NCBI GenBank assembly: GCA_031472005.1
Contig: PZJY01000004.1
Span: 1,834,556-1,898,555 of the forward strand
From: Tetracladium setigerum
Taxonomy: Eukaryota > Ascomycota > Leotiomycetes > Helotiales
Direction: 5' to 3'
DNA: 64,000 nt
Shown: positions 10,886-22,622 of the stretch, piece after piece
Numbering within the stretch: position 1 is the first letter of the stretch
Layout: every line of letters begins with the position of its first letter
Translations under genes and position numbers: made by a program
Notes under the pieces: generated by a model
Seen by the model: only the letters and a program-made list of their open reading frames with translations
Databases searched by the model: none
Told to the model about the DNA's origin: nothing

Positions 10886-13800
10886 CTATTCCACCGCTTT
10901 GGGCACCTCCATCACTCCCCTTCCAAAGAAGTCGCTAATCGTCCCAAACCTATCCCCACTCCTGGCCAATGCATCCAAAAACATATCATGTCTGTCTACA
11001 CTCTCATCCTGCGCCCGTCTAATCGCCCGAATAGTGTCATTATCTTTTTTACAATTCGGACAATCGCCCTCAACATTGCCATCGTCATCCACCTGCACAT
11101 TGAGACAAGTTTGGTGGAAGCTGTGCTTGCAAAGGAAATGAACAGTTGGCAGTGTGAGTTGTGCACCGCAGAAGGAACAGCGGGTGTTGTTGAAGGTTTG
11201 AGGTTTGGACGTTAGATCTGAGAGCTCCTGGCGTTTTTCTTGTGTCTCGCTGCGGTAGGAGGTGATCATTCGTCTGTTTGAGGCTATTTCTTTGCGTTCA
11301 CGTTCAATGGTTTGTTGAAGGTATACTTTAACCATTCCCATCGTTGCGACGGCGTTGGTGCTCAGGGTTTGGATGACTTGTAGTGGAGCCATGAGTCCGT
11401 CTTCGTCGATTTTTTTGAGAACGACATCGAGCTCGTCGCCTGCTTCTTCGAGAATTCGTGGATCTGAGGTGAAATATGAAAGGGCCGCGGGGTAAAGTTG
11501 TGGCTCTTCGGGTCCGTATTTCCTCAGAGCTTTGATTGCACCGCGCGTGTCCTTTGCGGAGGTGTATGATCGGAAAATATCGAATCGTAATCCAGCTTGT
11601 TCTCGTACCAATGTTGTGCCATCCCGGAAATTCGAAAGATGGGACAACAGGAGCACGTTTGAAGTATCAATTGGAATGTCTTCTCCTTCAATGAGCTTCT
11701 TGGCCTTGGCTTCCCATTCATCTCTGTTGTCACCTTTCTTTTCGTTGGATTTGTAGAGATACATCTCAAATAAAGTTGTGTAAAGATCAATTTTATCTCG
11801 CTCCTTGAGGTCATTTCCCTTAAGACACGCCTCAAGAAAGACTATGAACTCGTCAGGGTGGTCAACAAAAGAAGAAAATGCAGTTCTTGGTTGAGGAGGG
11901 GTATACTGAGGCGATGCTGATTGATCGCCGTTTGTAGCGATCTGAGCATCGCTAACCGTTGTTGCGATGTTGCCCTGTGCAGGAGGAGATGATACAGCGG
12001 AACTGTTCATATAAGGTAGAGGAAGCAAATCTTTCAAGTTTTGTACTGCTGTAACGGCTCCAGCTGCATAGCTTTGTTGAACTATAACTGCAGGAACAGG
12101 TGTGTCGATAATGTCGCTTTTGGGTTCATAATGGCCTGTGAAGTACTGAATGAACAATTGAGTTGTACCCTCAGGGCAGTGTTCTAATAGCACTCGAGCA
12201 TACTTCATCAAGTTCGGGTACGTCTTTGTGGAAAATTAGCCTGGTGACAGAGGTAGGATGCATCACAACTCACTGCATCTGATTCGAGTCGCCAAATATA
12301 CTCAAGAGCTTCAGCATATAGCTTTGAATCCTCGATGAGGATGTCGACTACCAACTCGTGCTCGCCGTGTTTTGTTGCAAGATATGCAGCCTGCTCGAAG
12401 TAACCACCCTGCCGACACATCGAGATTGCGGTATCGAGGTCAAATTTCAGGTCACCAGGTGACTTGATGAACTTTTCGAGCTTGTCAATATCTTTCAGCT
12501 TCGCGTAACAGTTGAGAAGAAGGGTGGTGTGGTCAGCAGTTGCCTTGTGATGTTCGTGCAACTCTTCCAGGTACTCAATCAAATTGTGAATCCTTTGGGT
12601 ATCAAGATACTAGAGAAGGTTAGTAAGGTCATTGCAATTTAATCTCAGGTCTAACAAACCTTTCGGATGACCTGTGAAGGCTCCGTATGGTCGATTGCTT
12701 TTAAATATTGTTGCATGGCACCATCGTAGTCTGCTTTTTGATATAGGAAATCTCCATATTTCCTGAAGATCACATTTTGCTGGCTGGGGTCCATTCCAGA
12801 CTTTTGGGCAAGATTGATCGCATAAACAAACAGGTTCCGCTGGTACAGAATCTCTAGCCTTTGCGGTAGAGGCTTTTCGTGATAACGATAAATCTAAGGG
12901 GGTTAATCATGACCTCCAAACCTACGAGGATCACTCACCTTTCCATCTAGTGTCAAAGAAAAGAGGTCGCCCCATATGGCGAAGAGCGTTTTCACCTGAG
13001 AGACTAGTGATTCCGAATGGGCAACGAATTTTAGATCCGTGTCTAGTAGAGTGAAGGTGGAGGTATTGAAGATATCATCAGCTTTGCTTCCTCCAAACCG
13101 CCGTAGAGTGCTAGAGTTTGATGCGGTGTTTGCAGCAGGTGACACGAGAGCAACATAATCCCCATAGACTGTCACCAAACTCTTCGGGCCATCATAAGCG
13201 TAGCATGGGCCTCGACCATCCACTCCGTAGTAATAGATGGCATCTTCCCTTATAACCACGATATCACCATTTCTTTTATCGACCGTCATGCATCCGGCAC
13301 CACAACCTGAATCCTCTACGTTTTTTGCGGGTTGGCCCTGGCCCTTCCCGGAGATGACGAGCTTCAGAATCCGTGCTGTAGTTGCAACATATAATGTAGT
13401 GAGCCTCGATTCCTCACGAAATTCCAATCCAGTAATCGGTTCCTCAGATTCGTGCACCGTTCGTTGTTTTGCCCCTCGATCGTGAACCAAATCTCCTCTG
13501 ATAACCGTCACCGACCCGTTTGCAAATCCGACAGCGAGTTGTGAGAGATCATCCAAGGCCGTAAATGCGGAAATCTATCAAGAGAGTTAGTATAACAAGG
13601 TCGTAAATGAATTTTCGCATCCTCTAGCTTCGATATGTACCTACAGGAAATGGCTTTCGTCCATTCTGTATACTCAATGTTGATTGACAGGTCGGTAATC
13701 CAGTCTTCCTCACAGGCTTGTCCAGTGCCCATACTTTCAAAACCGGCTCGTTTGATAGATCTTCCTATACCAAGTTAGAACTGCGCCCCCAGTCGTGAGT

Positions 13801-14123
13801 CTGACGTACAGATATCGTAACTAGTAGTGAGGTGCCCTCCAGTTGCTTCATGTATGTGATCGACCCCGTCTCATGCGCCTGAAAGCTTCGCACAATTTTG
13901 AAGGTCGGAGAGAGGATCCGCACAACGCCATCATCGCTTCCTAGGAACAAACTATCTGAGCCAGAGCATACGCAGCTAATCTCGTTGTTTTCGAGGAAGG
14001 ACCTGCTTTCGTCGTCCGGCGGTTTGACCTGATTGACTTCGAAGAAATCGAACGTTTTCCACTGTAATCTGTTAGCCATTGCGCTCTCCGCAGAAGTTGT
14101 ATACTTACCGAAGTCAACGCCAT
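10886..14123 (-). CDS. VPS11: Vacuolar sorting protein VPS11/PEP5 (HOPS/CORVET core, RING-H2)
   Basis: Vps11 is a core subunit of the HOPS and CORVET tethering complexes at vacuoles and endosomes. Seven exons on the minus strand: 14123-14109, 14061-13810, 13764-13645, 13574-12939, 12893-12660, 12609-12274, 12223-10886, all with phase-consistent GT-AG introns of 45-70 nt, giving 976 residues. The N-terminus reads MALTS-WKTFDFFEVNQVK; the nearby ATG at 14079 lies inside intron 1 and is not the start. The first half is a beta-propeller (SGSDSLFLGSDDG), the middle is a clathrin-repeat solenoid (YQKADYDGAMQQYLKAIDH). The C-terminus holds a RING-H2 finger at about 880-925 (CSFC...CKHSFHQTCL...CPNC). 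Confidence 0.95.
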
Positions 14124-15760
14124 TTTAATTCATAGAAGATCTTGTGCATCTACACACTGGTTTTGGGTTGCGCGAAGCTCCAGAGCTGTTGTTGTCTGGC
14201 TTCCAAGGCGGAAGCTGGAGTGCGTGCAATAAATATGAAGGTGTGAAGTTAGCGTTCAATATTAGTACCTTGACGGGCTTATCATTCTCTATCATCAAAC
14301 CTGCAAACAGTCAACGCCCATCATTTATTGCGCTTGCAAGACTCTGAAGCATTATCTTACAGTCTATTCTAAGAACTTGTTCAGTCAAAACGCACGATTC
14401 CTCATTACCTGTTCCTCTGCAGATACCACCCACAGCGGTCACTATTCAGGGAGAAATGTCACATCCCGAGACTCTGGAAGCATCTCCCTAAGTAATGGAA
14501 GGAACGAGACTCCTTCGTACCTTCTCGCCTCGGTCACTTTTATATAGCACCTAAGATCCTTATTTCAGAGTTAGAAGCGTGAAAATAAAAGATTGTCATC
14601 CTCTGCCAATTCTGGCACATACTACTGACGCGGATACGCAGATGAATTATTAGACACTAAAACTACCGTCTTTTGAATTAAATGTAAACTGCTAGCAAGT
14701 TCTTGTAGTGTGTGTAGCTCTTCCTAGGGGTCTCAAGAGCTATGACTTTCATAGTACTTCGTTTTAGAAGTCTGGCAGTTTGTCAATTTGCGTTGGAAAA
14801 TCAACCAGTATTGATTCTTGAACCATGTCGTAGACTCCTTTGCATATAATTTCTCTTCTTCCGACGCCCACGCTATATGTTACATGTTCTTAGATTTCAG
14901 GGTATCCAAACAGATATATATATAACGTGGGCTCTCTCTGTAACACTCTTGTCCATATGCATTACAGGATTTCTTGGCATCCAATGAATTGTATATCCTC
15001 ATCGCCAAGATGGTTCGGCTGCACCATAGGCACCAAACAATAGATCTCGCCCAGTGAAGTCCGTATCTTTGCAAAAGCTTGTCTGGTGGATTGATTGCCG
15101 CGAATGAAAGAATGGATTGGCTCCGGGGGATCTTCCAGCCGCAATATCAGAATCTGGGGAAATCATTTAACCAGGAACATTTTCTGCCTTGAACATTATT
15201 CTTGGAGGAGGTCATTTCACAGGCACAGAATCTTCGAGATACTTTGTGGCTGCCTGCATCGCTCTGCAACTATCAAAACTTCCAAGGTTTTGTTACTTTT
15301 TCTTGCCTGGCGGTTAGAGCGCGTTTTTGGTACAATTTGGCCGTGCTCTGCCATGCAGACTGCAGAGAAGAAGGGAGCGGAAGTGGAACTGTTATCAGTA
15401 AGTAGTTAGTACAGCAACGAAATTTGATCTATCAACAGTGCAAGTATAGACGGGGAAGCTAGCTCTCTGTAAGTCTGTATTGGTGCTGCTTTAATTCTTT
15501 CCTCCCTTTCCCTTTTCCCCTTTCCCTTCCTCCCCTCAAACTCAAATTCCCTCTTCCATGATGCATCCATCACTCCATGATTGTTTTATTTCCGTTCCAC
15601 CGTCGAAGTACTGTACTACGGTATCGCACTCCGTAGGAGGTGCATGATCGGCTATCGAACGGGACTTTTGTGGTTACAGTAATGGGGATTATGATTGGAT
15701 GACGCAAGTGAAACCGGATGGCTGGAGTTGAAGGATCTTGATGGGGGAGCGGATGTGAGG

Positions 15761-15782
15761 GGAAGGAAGGAAGGAAGGAAGG
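15761..15782. repeat. (GGAA)n microsatellite
   Basis: Five and a half uninterrupted GGAA units, read directly, in intergenic DNA. Confidence 0.95.
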
Positions 15783-16707
15783 ACGTGTATACAGTACTCC
15801 GTACCTTCCGCTTGTACATCGAAGTAACCACCACCTACCTACCTCAAGGTATAAGGTACCCTACTTGATAGTATTATGCTGCTAATATTTTGAGTTCGGA
15901 TCATTACCTAGGTAATTCACCTTGCCTCATAATAATTTGGAATTCGAGGCAGTCTAGACCACCGGTGTGTTCTAGTTTGACCTACTCGTAGTTTTCTGCA
16001 GTAGTACGGGCTTGTGTTTTTACCAGGATACGAATCTCTGGATGTAAGTACGTACCTTAGCATAGGTAGGTAGTAGACAGACGCCCCCTGTGCATTCCCC
16101 ATACTTTAAACATACTTTAAGTTCTTATGTCCGAAAATGTATGAGCGGTGATATCGGAATCTCGTGGAAGTTGTGGCCGAAACCCCTCGGGAGAGTTTGA
16201 CAGCCGTAAGAGAATATGTCTACCGGGTAGTGTACATACCTCTTAGGTGAGGTACAGGCATTTACTAGATTTTTATATGATTCAATGACAACGACGAAGA
16301 CAAAGGCAGGGACCCAGAAAACGACAAAAAGGACGCTGGAGCAGATGTTAGGCTAATTTTTAATGATTATTACCTAGATAGGTACCTGCCTACCTAGATA
16401 TTCACCATGTCATTAATTATTATTTGGTTAGCCGAGAGAGGAAAGGGGCCAAAGGGAAGGAGGGGAAGTGGGGGAAGCGACGACAGGGTTCCACGAAACA
16501 CCAAAAGTTCCCGCTCCAGATGACCGAGTGAAGAGGTTGCGTTGCCATTATTCTTCTTTTCCTCCTCCACACTTTTTGCCACGATCTTCGAATTGTAGCG
16601 AGGGCAAGGGCCGACGCCGACGGTATCCACCCCATCCCTCTTTCCCTCTTGCAGTATTTCTTCGTGAGCTCGCTCCTGCCTCCCAAGAGTTTAGGACGAC
16701 CTTCCCT

Positions 16708-16713
16708 TATAAA
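16708..16713 (+). promoter_or_regulatory. TATA-like box of the aldehyde dehydrogenase gene
   Basis: TATAAA sits 109 bases before the ATG and is followed by a CT-rich tract and an A-rich ATG context (CACAATGACT), the usual layout of a highly expressed fungal gene. Inferred from position only. Confidence 0.5.
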
Positions 16714-16821
16714 CTCCTCTTACCCCGCCGCTGCTTTCTCTCTTTCTTCATACCTGCGCTTTCTTTCATACACACCCAAGATACCCTCAAAAGCTCCCAC
16801 ACAAATACACACACTGTCACA

Positions 16822-18466
16822 ATGACTACGATCCAGCTAGAGACGCCATCCACTGGCAAATATACCCAACCCACCGGCCTGTAAGTACCTACAAACATAC
16901 CTACCTACCCATTCCGCCCACGGCATCTCGAGACCCCAAACGAAAGTACGCACGCAACTGACATTTCCCACAGCTTCATTAACAACGAGTGGGTTAAGGG
17001 CGTCGACGGCAAGACCTTCGAGACCATCAACCCCTCCACCGAGGAAGTTATCTGCTCGGTCCACGAAGCTACCGAGAAGGATGTCGATATCGCCGTCGCG
17101 GCTGCCCGCAAGGCATTCGAAGGCACATGGAGGAAGGAGACCCCGGAAAACCGAGGCAAATACTTGGTCAACCTGGCCAATTTGATTGAAAAGAATATTG
17201 ACCTAATCGCTGCCGTCGAGTCGCTAGACAATGGCAAGGCTTTGTCCATGGCAAAGGGAGATGTGGCATCCGCCGCAGGAGTCCTGCGATACTATGGAGG
17301 CTGGGCCGACAAGATTGAGGGCAAGGTCATCGACACCAATACCGATACCTTCGCATACACAAGACAGGAACCCGTAAGAATGCCCTCCATTTCCATGTAA
17401 CCCTCTGCTTTCTAGCACTAACCCCATAATATAGATTGGTGTCTGTGGTCAAATTATCCCATGGAACTTCCCAATGCTCATGTGGTCCTGGAAGATTGGC
17501 CCAGCTGTTGCCACCGGTAACACCGTGGTCCTCAAGACTGCCGAACAAACCCCCCTCTCGGCACTCGTGACCGCCAATTTGATCAAGGAGGCTGGATTCC
17601 CACCAGGAGTCATCAACATTATCTCTGGATTTGGTAAGATTGCAGGTGCTGCCATTTCCGCACACATGGACGTCGACAAGGTTGCCTTCACCGGTTCCAC
17701 CGTTGTCGGTCGTCAAGTCATGAAGGCTGCCGCCGGTTCCAACTTGAAGAAGGTCACTCTTGAGTTGGGAGGAAAATCACCCAACATCGTCTTCAATGAT
17801 GCAGATATTGAGAACGCTATCTCATGGGTGAACTTTGGCATTTTCTTCAACCACGGCCAGTGCTGCTGTGCTGGTTCTCGTGTCTATGTTCAATCGGGTA
17901 TCTACGAAAAGTTCCTCGAGAGATTCAAGGCTCGCGCAAATGCCAACAAGGTCGGCGACCCATTCGCAGCCGATACCTTCCAAGGTCCTCAGGTCTCCCA
18001 GTTGCAATTTGACCGCATCATGGGATACATTGATGAGGGCAAGAAATCGGGTGCAACCGTTCTCACCGGAGGAGAGCGTCATGGTGACAAGGGATACTTC
18101 ATCCAACCTACCATCTTCTCCAATGTCACCGAGGACATGAAGATTATGCAAGAAGAGATCTTTGGACCTGTGTGCTCCATCTCCAAGTTCGATACCGAGG
18201 AAGAGGTCCTCAAGCTCGCCAACCATTCCACATACGGCCTCGCTGCTGCCGTTCACACCAGCAACCTCAACACTGCCATCCGTGTCAGTAATAACGTACG
18301 CGCCGGCACTGTCTGGGTCAACCAGTACAACATGCTCCACCACCAGATTCCATTCGGTGGATACAAGGAGTCAGGTATCGGTCGCGAGCTTGGAGAGGCA
18401 GCTTTGGCCAACTACACACAGACGAAGTCGGTCTCGATTCGCTTGGGGGATGCTCTCTTCGGTTAA
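16822..18466 (+). CDS. Aldehyde dehydrogenase (NAD(P)+), AldA-like
   Basis: Oxidises aldehydes such as acetaldehyde to acids; most similar in feel to the fungal cytosolic AldA group used in ethanol catabolism. Three exons, 16822-16880, 16974-17373 and 17435-18466 (introns 93 and 61 nt), give 496 residues, the normal length. Key residues are present: the cofactor-binding IIPWNFPMLM and FTGSTVVGR, the general base Glu263 in LELGGKSPN, and the nucleophile Cys297 in GQCCCAGSR, spaced 34 residues apart as in the family. EEIFGPV and the C-terminal PFGGYKESGIGRELGE are also intact. No targeting peptide is evident, so it is probably cytosolic. Codon use is strongly C-biased, which suggests high expression. 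Confidence 0.96.
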
Positions 18467-19456
18467 AATGGGTATTTCGCTTATTTATTAATGAGGACAA
18501 TGAGGATATGAGGATGGGAACTGCAACTGCTCGGTGTATACTTACGTAACAAGCACATGACTGGCCTTCGTTGATGAGCATCAAATAGCATGGTAGCTAG
18601 CTAGCAAACAAATAAACAAACAAACTTGTAAAAGCATTAGTCTTGATTGTTTTTGTTGCAGTGATGGTTGGTGTGGGGTGATGTGATGCCAACAATCAGC
18701 CTTGACCGAAGCTGCCTCGGCTATGACAGGGGGAGAGGTGCGATGATAAGCTCCATCGTCATGCGAGAACTACAGTTCTATACCTTACTAGCTATCTATC
18801 TTACTGTCTTATAGTACCTACCTACTACACTACGTCAAGGTTTTGTTCTGGCACCAAGAGTAGGGTAGCTTACTTAACAAAATCAATAGGCTCCTACTAC
18901 TGGTACAGTATACTACCTAGTCGTAGTAGTACAATTACTACCAACTAGTATACGATGGCTCACAAAATGACGACTATCCTGCTGTGGAGATCTCCCTCCC
19001 CCAGAGGAGAGCTTCCAAATGTACATGCGGGGTCAGGTCAGCTCAGCTCAGCTCCCGATTCATTCATCCATCGAAGATTCAGGGTCATAACAGATAACAA
19101 ATAGCGCATGTGATCAACTCGCGCCGCAGTCTTGGCATCCACGACATGCAACATCGGACCCCCAAGCACACAACCATTGACAACCAGCCATACAAACCAC
19201 ACACCATCAACGACAAGCTCGCCGCAATGGGAACGTGGTGCCGTTGCCGTCATGCACGCACTTCACTTCCCGCTGCATCTCATCCAATGGCAAGCGCCAG
19301 AAAAGTCGTTGTCCTTGGGCAGACCGACGTGCCAGCCATCGAGGATGGATGTTGATTAGCCTGCGAGCATCTGGTGTGAGCAGCTACTGTAGAGAAGGCT
19401 GACCGACCTTTTTCCCATTGAAAGAAAGACGGAAGAGTTGTTCCTTTTCCTTCTTG

Positions 19457-19495
19457 CTCCTCCTTCTCCTCCTCCTCCTCCTCCTCCTCTTCTTC
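19457..19495. repeat. (CCT)n microsatellite
   Basis: Imperfect pyrimidine triplet run, pure CCT units between about 19465 and 19489, in the leader or promoter of the following gene. Confidence 0.9.
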
Positions 19496-19662
19496 ATGAC
19501 CGCTGCTGTCTTTGTTCTCTATCCATACACCTCTTTGGTCCTCCCGAAGGTGTTGAGTTTTCAGTGATATCCACCCCAATTGTACTGTACTGTATTGTAC
19601 GTACACGGCCCCATACTCGAGTATTGGGAATCAGTTACCTTTGCCATCTATTGCTGGCTCGC

Positions 19663-19672
19663 TATATATATA
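19663..19672 (+). promoter_or_regulatory. TATA-like stretch before the phosphatase-like gene
   Basis: Five TA units, about 37 bases upstream of the ATG at 19709. The distance is short for a TATA box, so it may belong to the leader instead. Confidence 0.3.
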
Positions 19673-19708
19673 CTTGCTGCTTCCCCCTCCCGCTTCATTC
19701 CATCAGCA

Positions 19709-21708
19709 ATGGCAATTGCCTCCGCCTTCCTCGTCGCTCTCTCCGCGACCTCAGCACTTGCCCAGACTGAAATCACCTGGGGATCCGTAGTCTTCACTTA
19801 CCATGGCGAAAAGATTCCCTATCTCGCCCAAGGCTCTCGTCATCTCACACCTCTCGGAGCAACTCAACTCGTAAATGCTGGAAACGCTGTCCGTGAACGC
19901 TACTTGCAAATTCGCCCAAACACTACCTCCACCCGAGGCTTTTTCCCCATCAACGGCCTCTCCGTAAATGACATTGCCAATTCGCAATTGAACACATGGA
20001 CCTTGGGTGATGAGTTTATGGCCGGAAGTGCTACGGCCTTCATGCAGGGTCTTTATCCACCAAGAAATGATTATAGGGGTACCGGGGAAGAGTATCTCGA
20101 CACAGCCGCCTGGGGTGGCTTGGGTGGTCTGTTTGAATATCCTCTGAACGGATATCAGTATCCGGCTATCAAAACTTTGGACACGTCAACAGATCCTGAT
20201 TCCATATGTAAGTACAAGGCAAATTGTCAATAGTCAGATCATGAATTGACCTCCGAATTCACAGTCATCGCTGGGCACTTAAGTTGTGACAATCACAGCA
20301 TCTCCGACCTTGAGCACAGAAGATCACCCGCCTTCCAAAGCCTTATCGACTCTACATTCGATTTCTACCAAGGTCTTCGCAAGTCTGTATTCGCACAACT
20401 GACGCCTGTCGAAACCCCATTCGATTTCAGTGCTGCCGACCGCCTCTATGAATACGCCCGTTACGAGTACACCCACAATTCTACTGTGTACTCTCGCTCC
20501 GATTTCAACAAGGATGATCTAAGCCGACTGTACAACTTAGCGTCTAAGCAGCAATTTGCCCTCAATGGTCCTACAACTGGTACTCACGAAAATGTTTCAT
20601 CTATTGCAGGGAAAACCCTCGCTGGAGCCGTTTTTGAACATTTCAAGAATCTCATGCAGAGCAACAGCTACACAAACAAACTAGCCTTGATGTAAGTGTA
20701 TTTGTTATCAAATCCGAGCTACACTTCATGTGCACTGGAAATTAGCGACTATCTACGATCTGAATTGGTCAAAACAAGCTTGTGCCTCCATAGTGCTGAA
20801 TTGATCTTTTGGATTTCCTTTGCTAACCAATAACTAGGTTTACATCATATGAGCCTTTTATTTCCTTCTTCCTCCTTTCCGGACTCTCGGAAGGTCCCTC
20901 TGCCTCGCGCTTCAAGACTCTTCCCCTGCACGGTTCAGTCATGGCCTTTGAATTGTTTTCCATTTCAAATGAGAAGACAGGTGTTGGCAAGAGTTTACAG
21001 TTCCCTCCACAGTCAGACCTCAATGTACGATTTCTCTTCCGCAATGGAACGAACGAAACCGACGGCCTTATCGCATACCCATTATTCGGTCACAGTCCAA
21101 GTACTACTGACCTCCAGTGGTACGACTTCGTAAATGAGATGGAGAAGTTTGCTACGAAGGATGCTGAGGATTGGTGCGCTATCTGTGCGACACAGAGCAG
21201 TGTCTGTCAGCAATGGGAAGTCAAAACTCCCACCTCCAATCCACAAGTGACAATCGGAACATCAAATAAAGGACTTTCACCAGCGGTGTCGGGTGCCATC
21301 GGAGGAATAATTGTGCTTGCGCTTGCTGCTCTTGCTTTTGTTACCATGGCGCTTCTGGGCTACAGATTCGAACGCAACGATCGAAAACCCAAACCTTCGA
21401 GGTCCGATTTGGGAGTTTTGAGAACGTCGTCTGGTAACGGGGGTTACAAAGGAGCTGAGAAATTGGCAAGCGATACGGATTTGAGGTTAAAAGGTGGCGC
21501 TGGGGCAACGGTTGTGAGACACGAGAGAGTTGGGTCTTGGGAGTTGAATGAGAGTCCTCGAAGCCCTCCACCAGTCTATCCAAATATGGACAAGGATTTG
21601 GAGAGCGGGAGAGTACGCAGCCATGTGGATTATGGAAGGAGGAGCGATGAGATGGAAGACAGAATTGATCCTTTTGGGGACCCAGTTAGGCCCGCTGATC
21701 ATATCTGA
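19709..21708 (+). CDS. Membrane-anchored histidine acid phosphatase-like protein, probably catalytically impaired
   Basis: Three exons, 19709-20207, 20265-20691 and 20838-21708 (introns 57 and 146 nt), encode 598 residues. Residues 1-19 are a signal peptide (ALA-QT cut). The rest of the luminal part resembles branch-2 histidine phosphatases: the N-terminal VVFTYHGEKIPY aligns with the RHGxRxP active site, followed by LTPLGATQL and a distal segment LALMFTSYEPF. The nucleophile His is kept, but the first Arg is Tyr, the second is Lys, and the distal HD pair appears as Tyr-Glu. A transmembrane helix lies at about 460-485 (GGIIVLALAALAFVTMALLG), followed by a charged cytoplasmic tail of about 110 residues. 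So it is likely a cell-surface pseudoenzyme or an enzyme with altered chemistry. Family assignment is firm, activity is uncertain. Confidence 0.85.
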
Positions 21709-22622
21709 AGCGGCTCTTTGGAAGGTCTTTCTCGATGGAGAAGAGGATGGTGTTTTTAGACGGGCGAATTGGTCGTATTTACGAGTTCTGGGATTCTCTT
21801 TGTTTGGCCTTTTGTTTTGTTGAATCATTGATGATGGATGGATTTTTGGTTGTGATACCCTTCATTGTCTCTCTCTATATACCCACTTTATTGTTTTTGC
21901 GTTTGAGAACGTGTCTATTCATTGCTCATTAGGTGGAAGTACTGGCTCGAGTTGTCTTCGAGTTTCTAGCTAGCTATCTACCTTAGGTACCTACCTACCA
22001 AGGTGTAGGTTTCTACGTCGGAATATAGCGTCCCAATATACTAGTGAAATTTAAACACCAAAACGTTTCACGGCGAAGCCTGATTGACTTCTTTAACAGA
22101 AAGCTGGATGCTAATTCCAGGTTCTTGACATTTTGGCTGTTAAGAACACACGAGTCTACAATTTATTGCTATTTACCTACCCACCCAATTTAAGATTCAA
22201 TCCTCTGAGACCTGCATATTATTAACTTGGATCTGCTGCTTCGAAGTTCCGAAATCCTGTTGCCGAGACCCCAAAGCGTTTCATTCTATTAGGTTATTGC
22301 TAATTATGCAAATCTCTTCTACTGTAATTCGTAATCTACAGTTCAGCAGCTGTTCCCCCTATGCGCCGACGTAGCAATAAATAAAATAAAGAGGCTCGCT
22401 AAAATCGGGGAATTTTCGTCGGGATTTCCTCAAAAGCTTTCAAAAAGTGTATCGGGACTGCTTATGTAATGAGGGTATTAAATTTAGGGCAATTTTTCGG
22501 GGAGGAACGTACAATCAGAGTGACGATCAGCAAACCCCATAGCATCATCCTCAGTTATTCCCCCTCGACACGGTTTATACCTCTTGGTTTGGAATTCGGA
22601 GATTGGGAGATCACCAGTCAAC
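21709..22622. other. 0.9-kb intergenic region
   Basis: No gene recognised. Contains an ACCT/AGGT patch around 21975-22005 and AT-rich DNA; the right part should carry the promoter of the telobox gene. Confidence 0.5.

Larger units (their letters stand above)
14124..16821. other. 2.7-kb intergenic region, no gene recognised
   Basis: No frame here has convincing coding character. It contains a (GGAA)n microsatellite (15761-15782), two ACTCCGTA motifs (15628-15635 and, in the longer form TACTCCGTA, 15795-15803) and several ACCT/AGGT tetranucleotide patches near 15833-15870 and 16375-16400. The right end, with TATAAA at 16708-16713 and a pyrimidine-rich leader, is the aldehyde dehydrogenase promoter. 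Confidence 0.55.
18467..19708. other. 1.2-kb intergenic region with promoter of the phosphatase-like gene
   Basis: No gene recognised. It contains short AGCT/TAGC and CTACTA-rich patches around 18590-18960, a CCT-triplet microsatellite at 19457-19495, repeated TACTG units near 19580, and an AT stretch (TATATATATA, 19663-19672) about 40 bases before the next ATG. Confidence 0.5.

Noticed and set aside
14077..14079. ATG at 14079 as VPS11 start
   Set aside because: It lies in a 47-nt intron; the spliced N-terminus from 14123 (MALTS-WKTFDFF) fits the Vps11 family.
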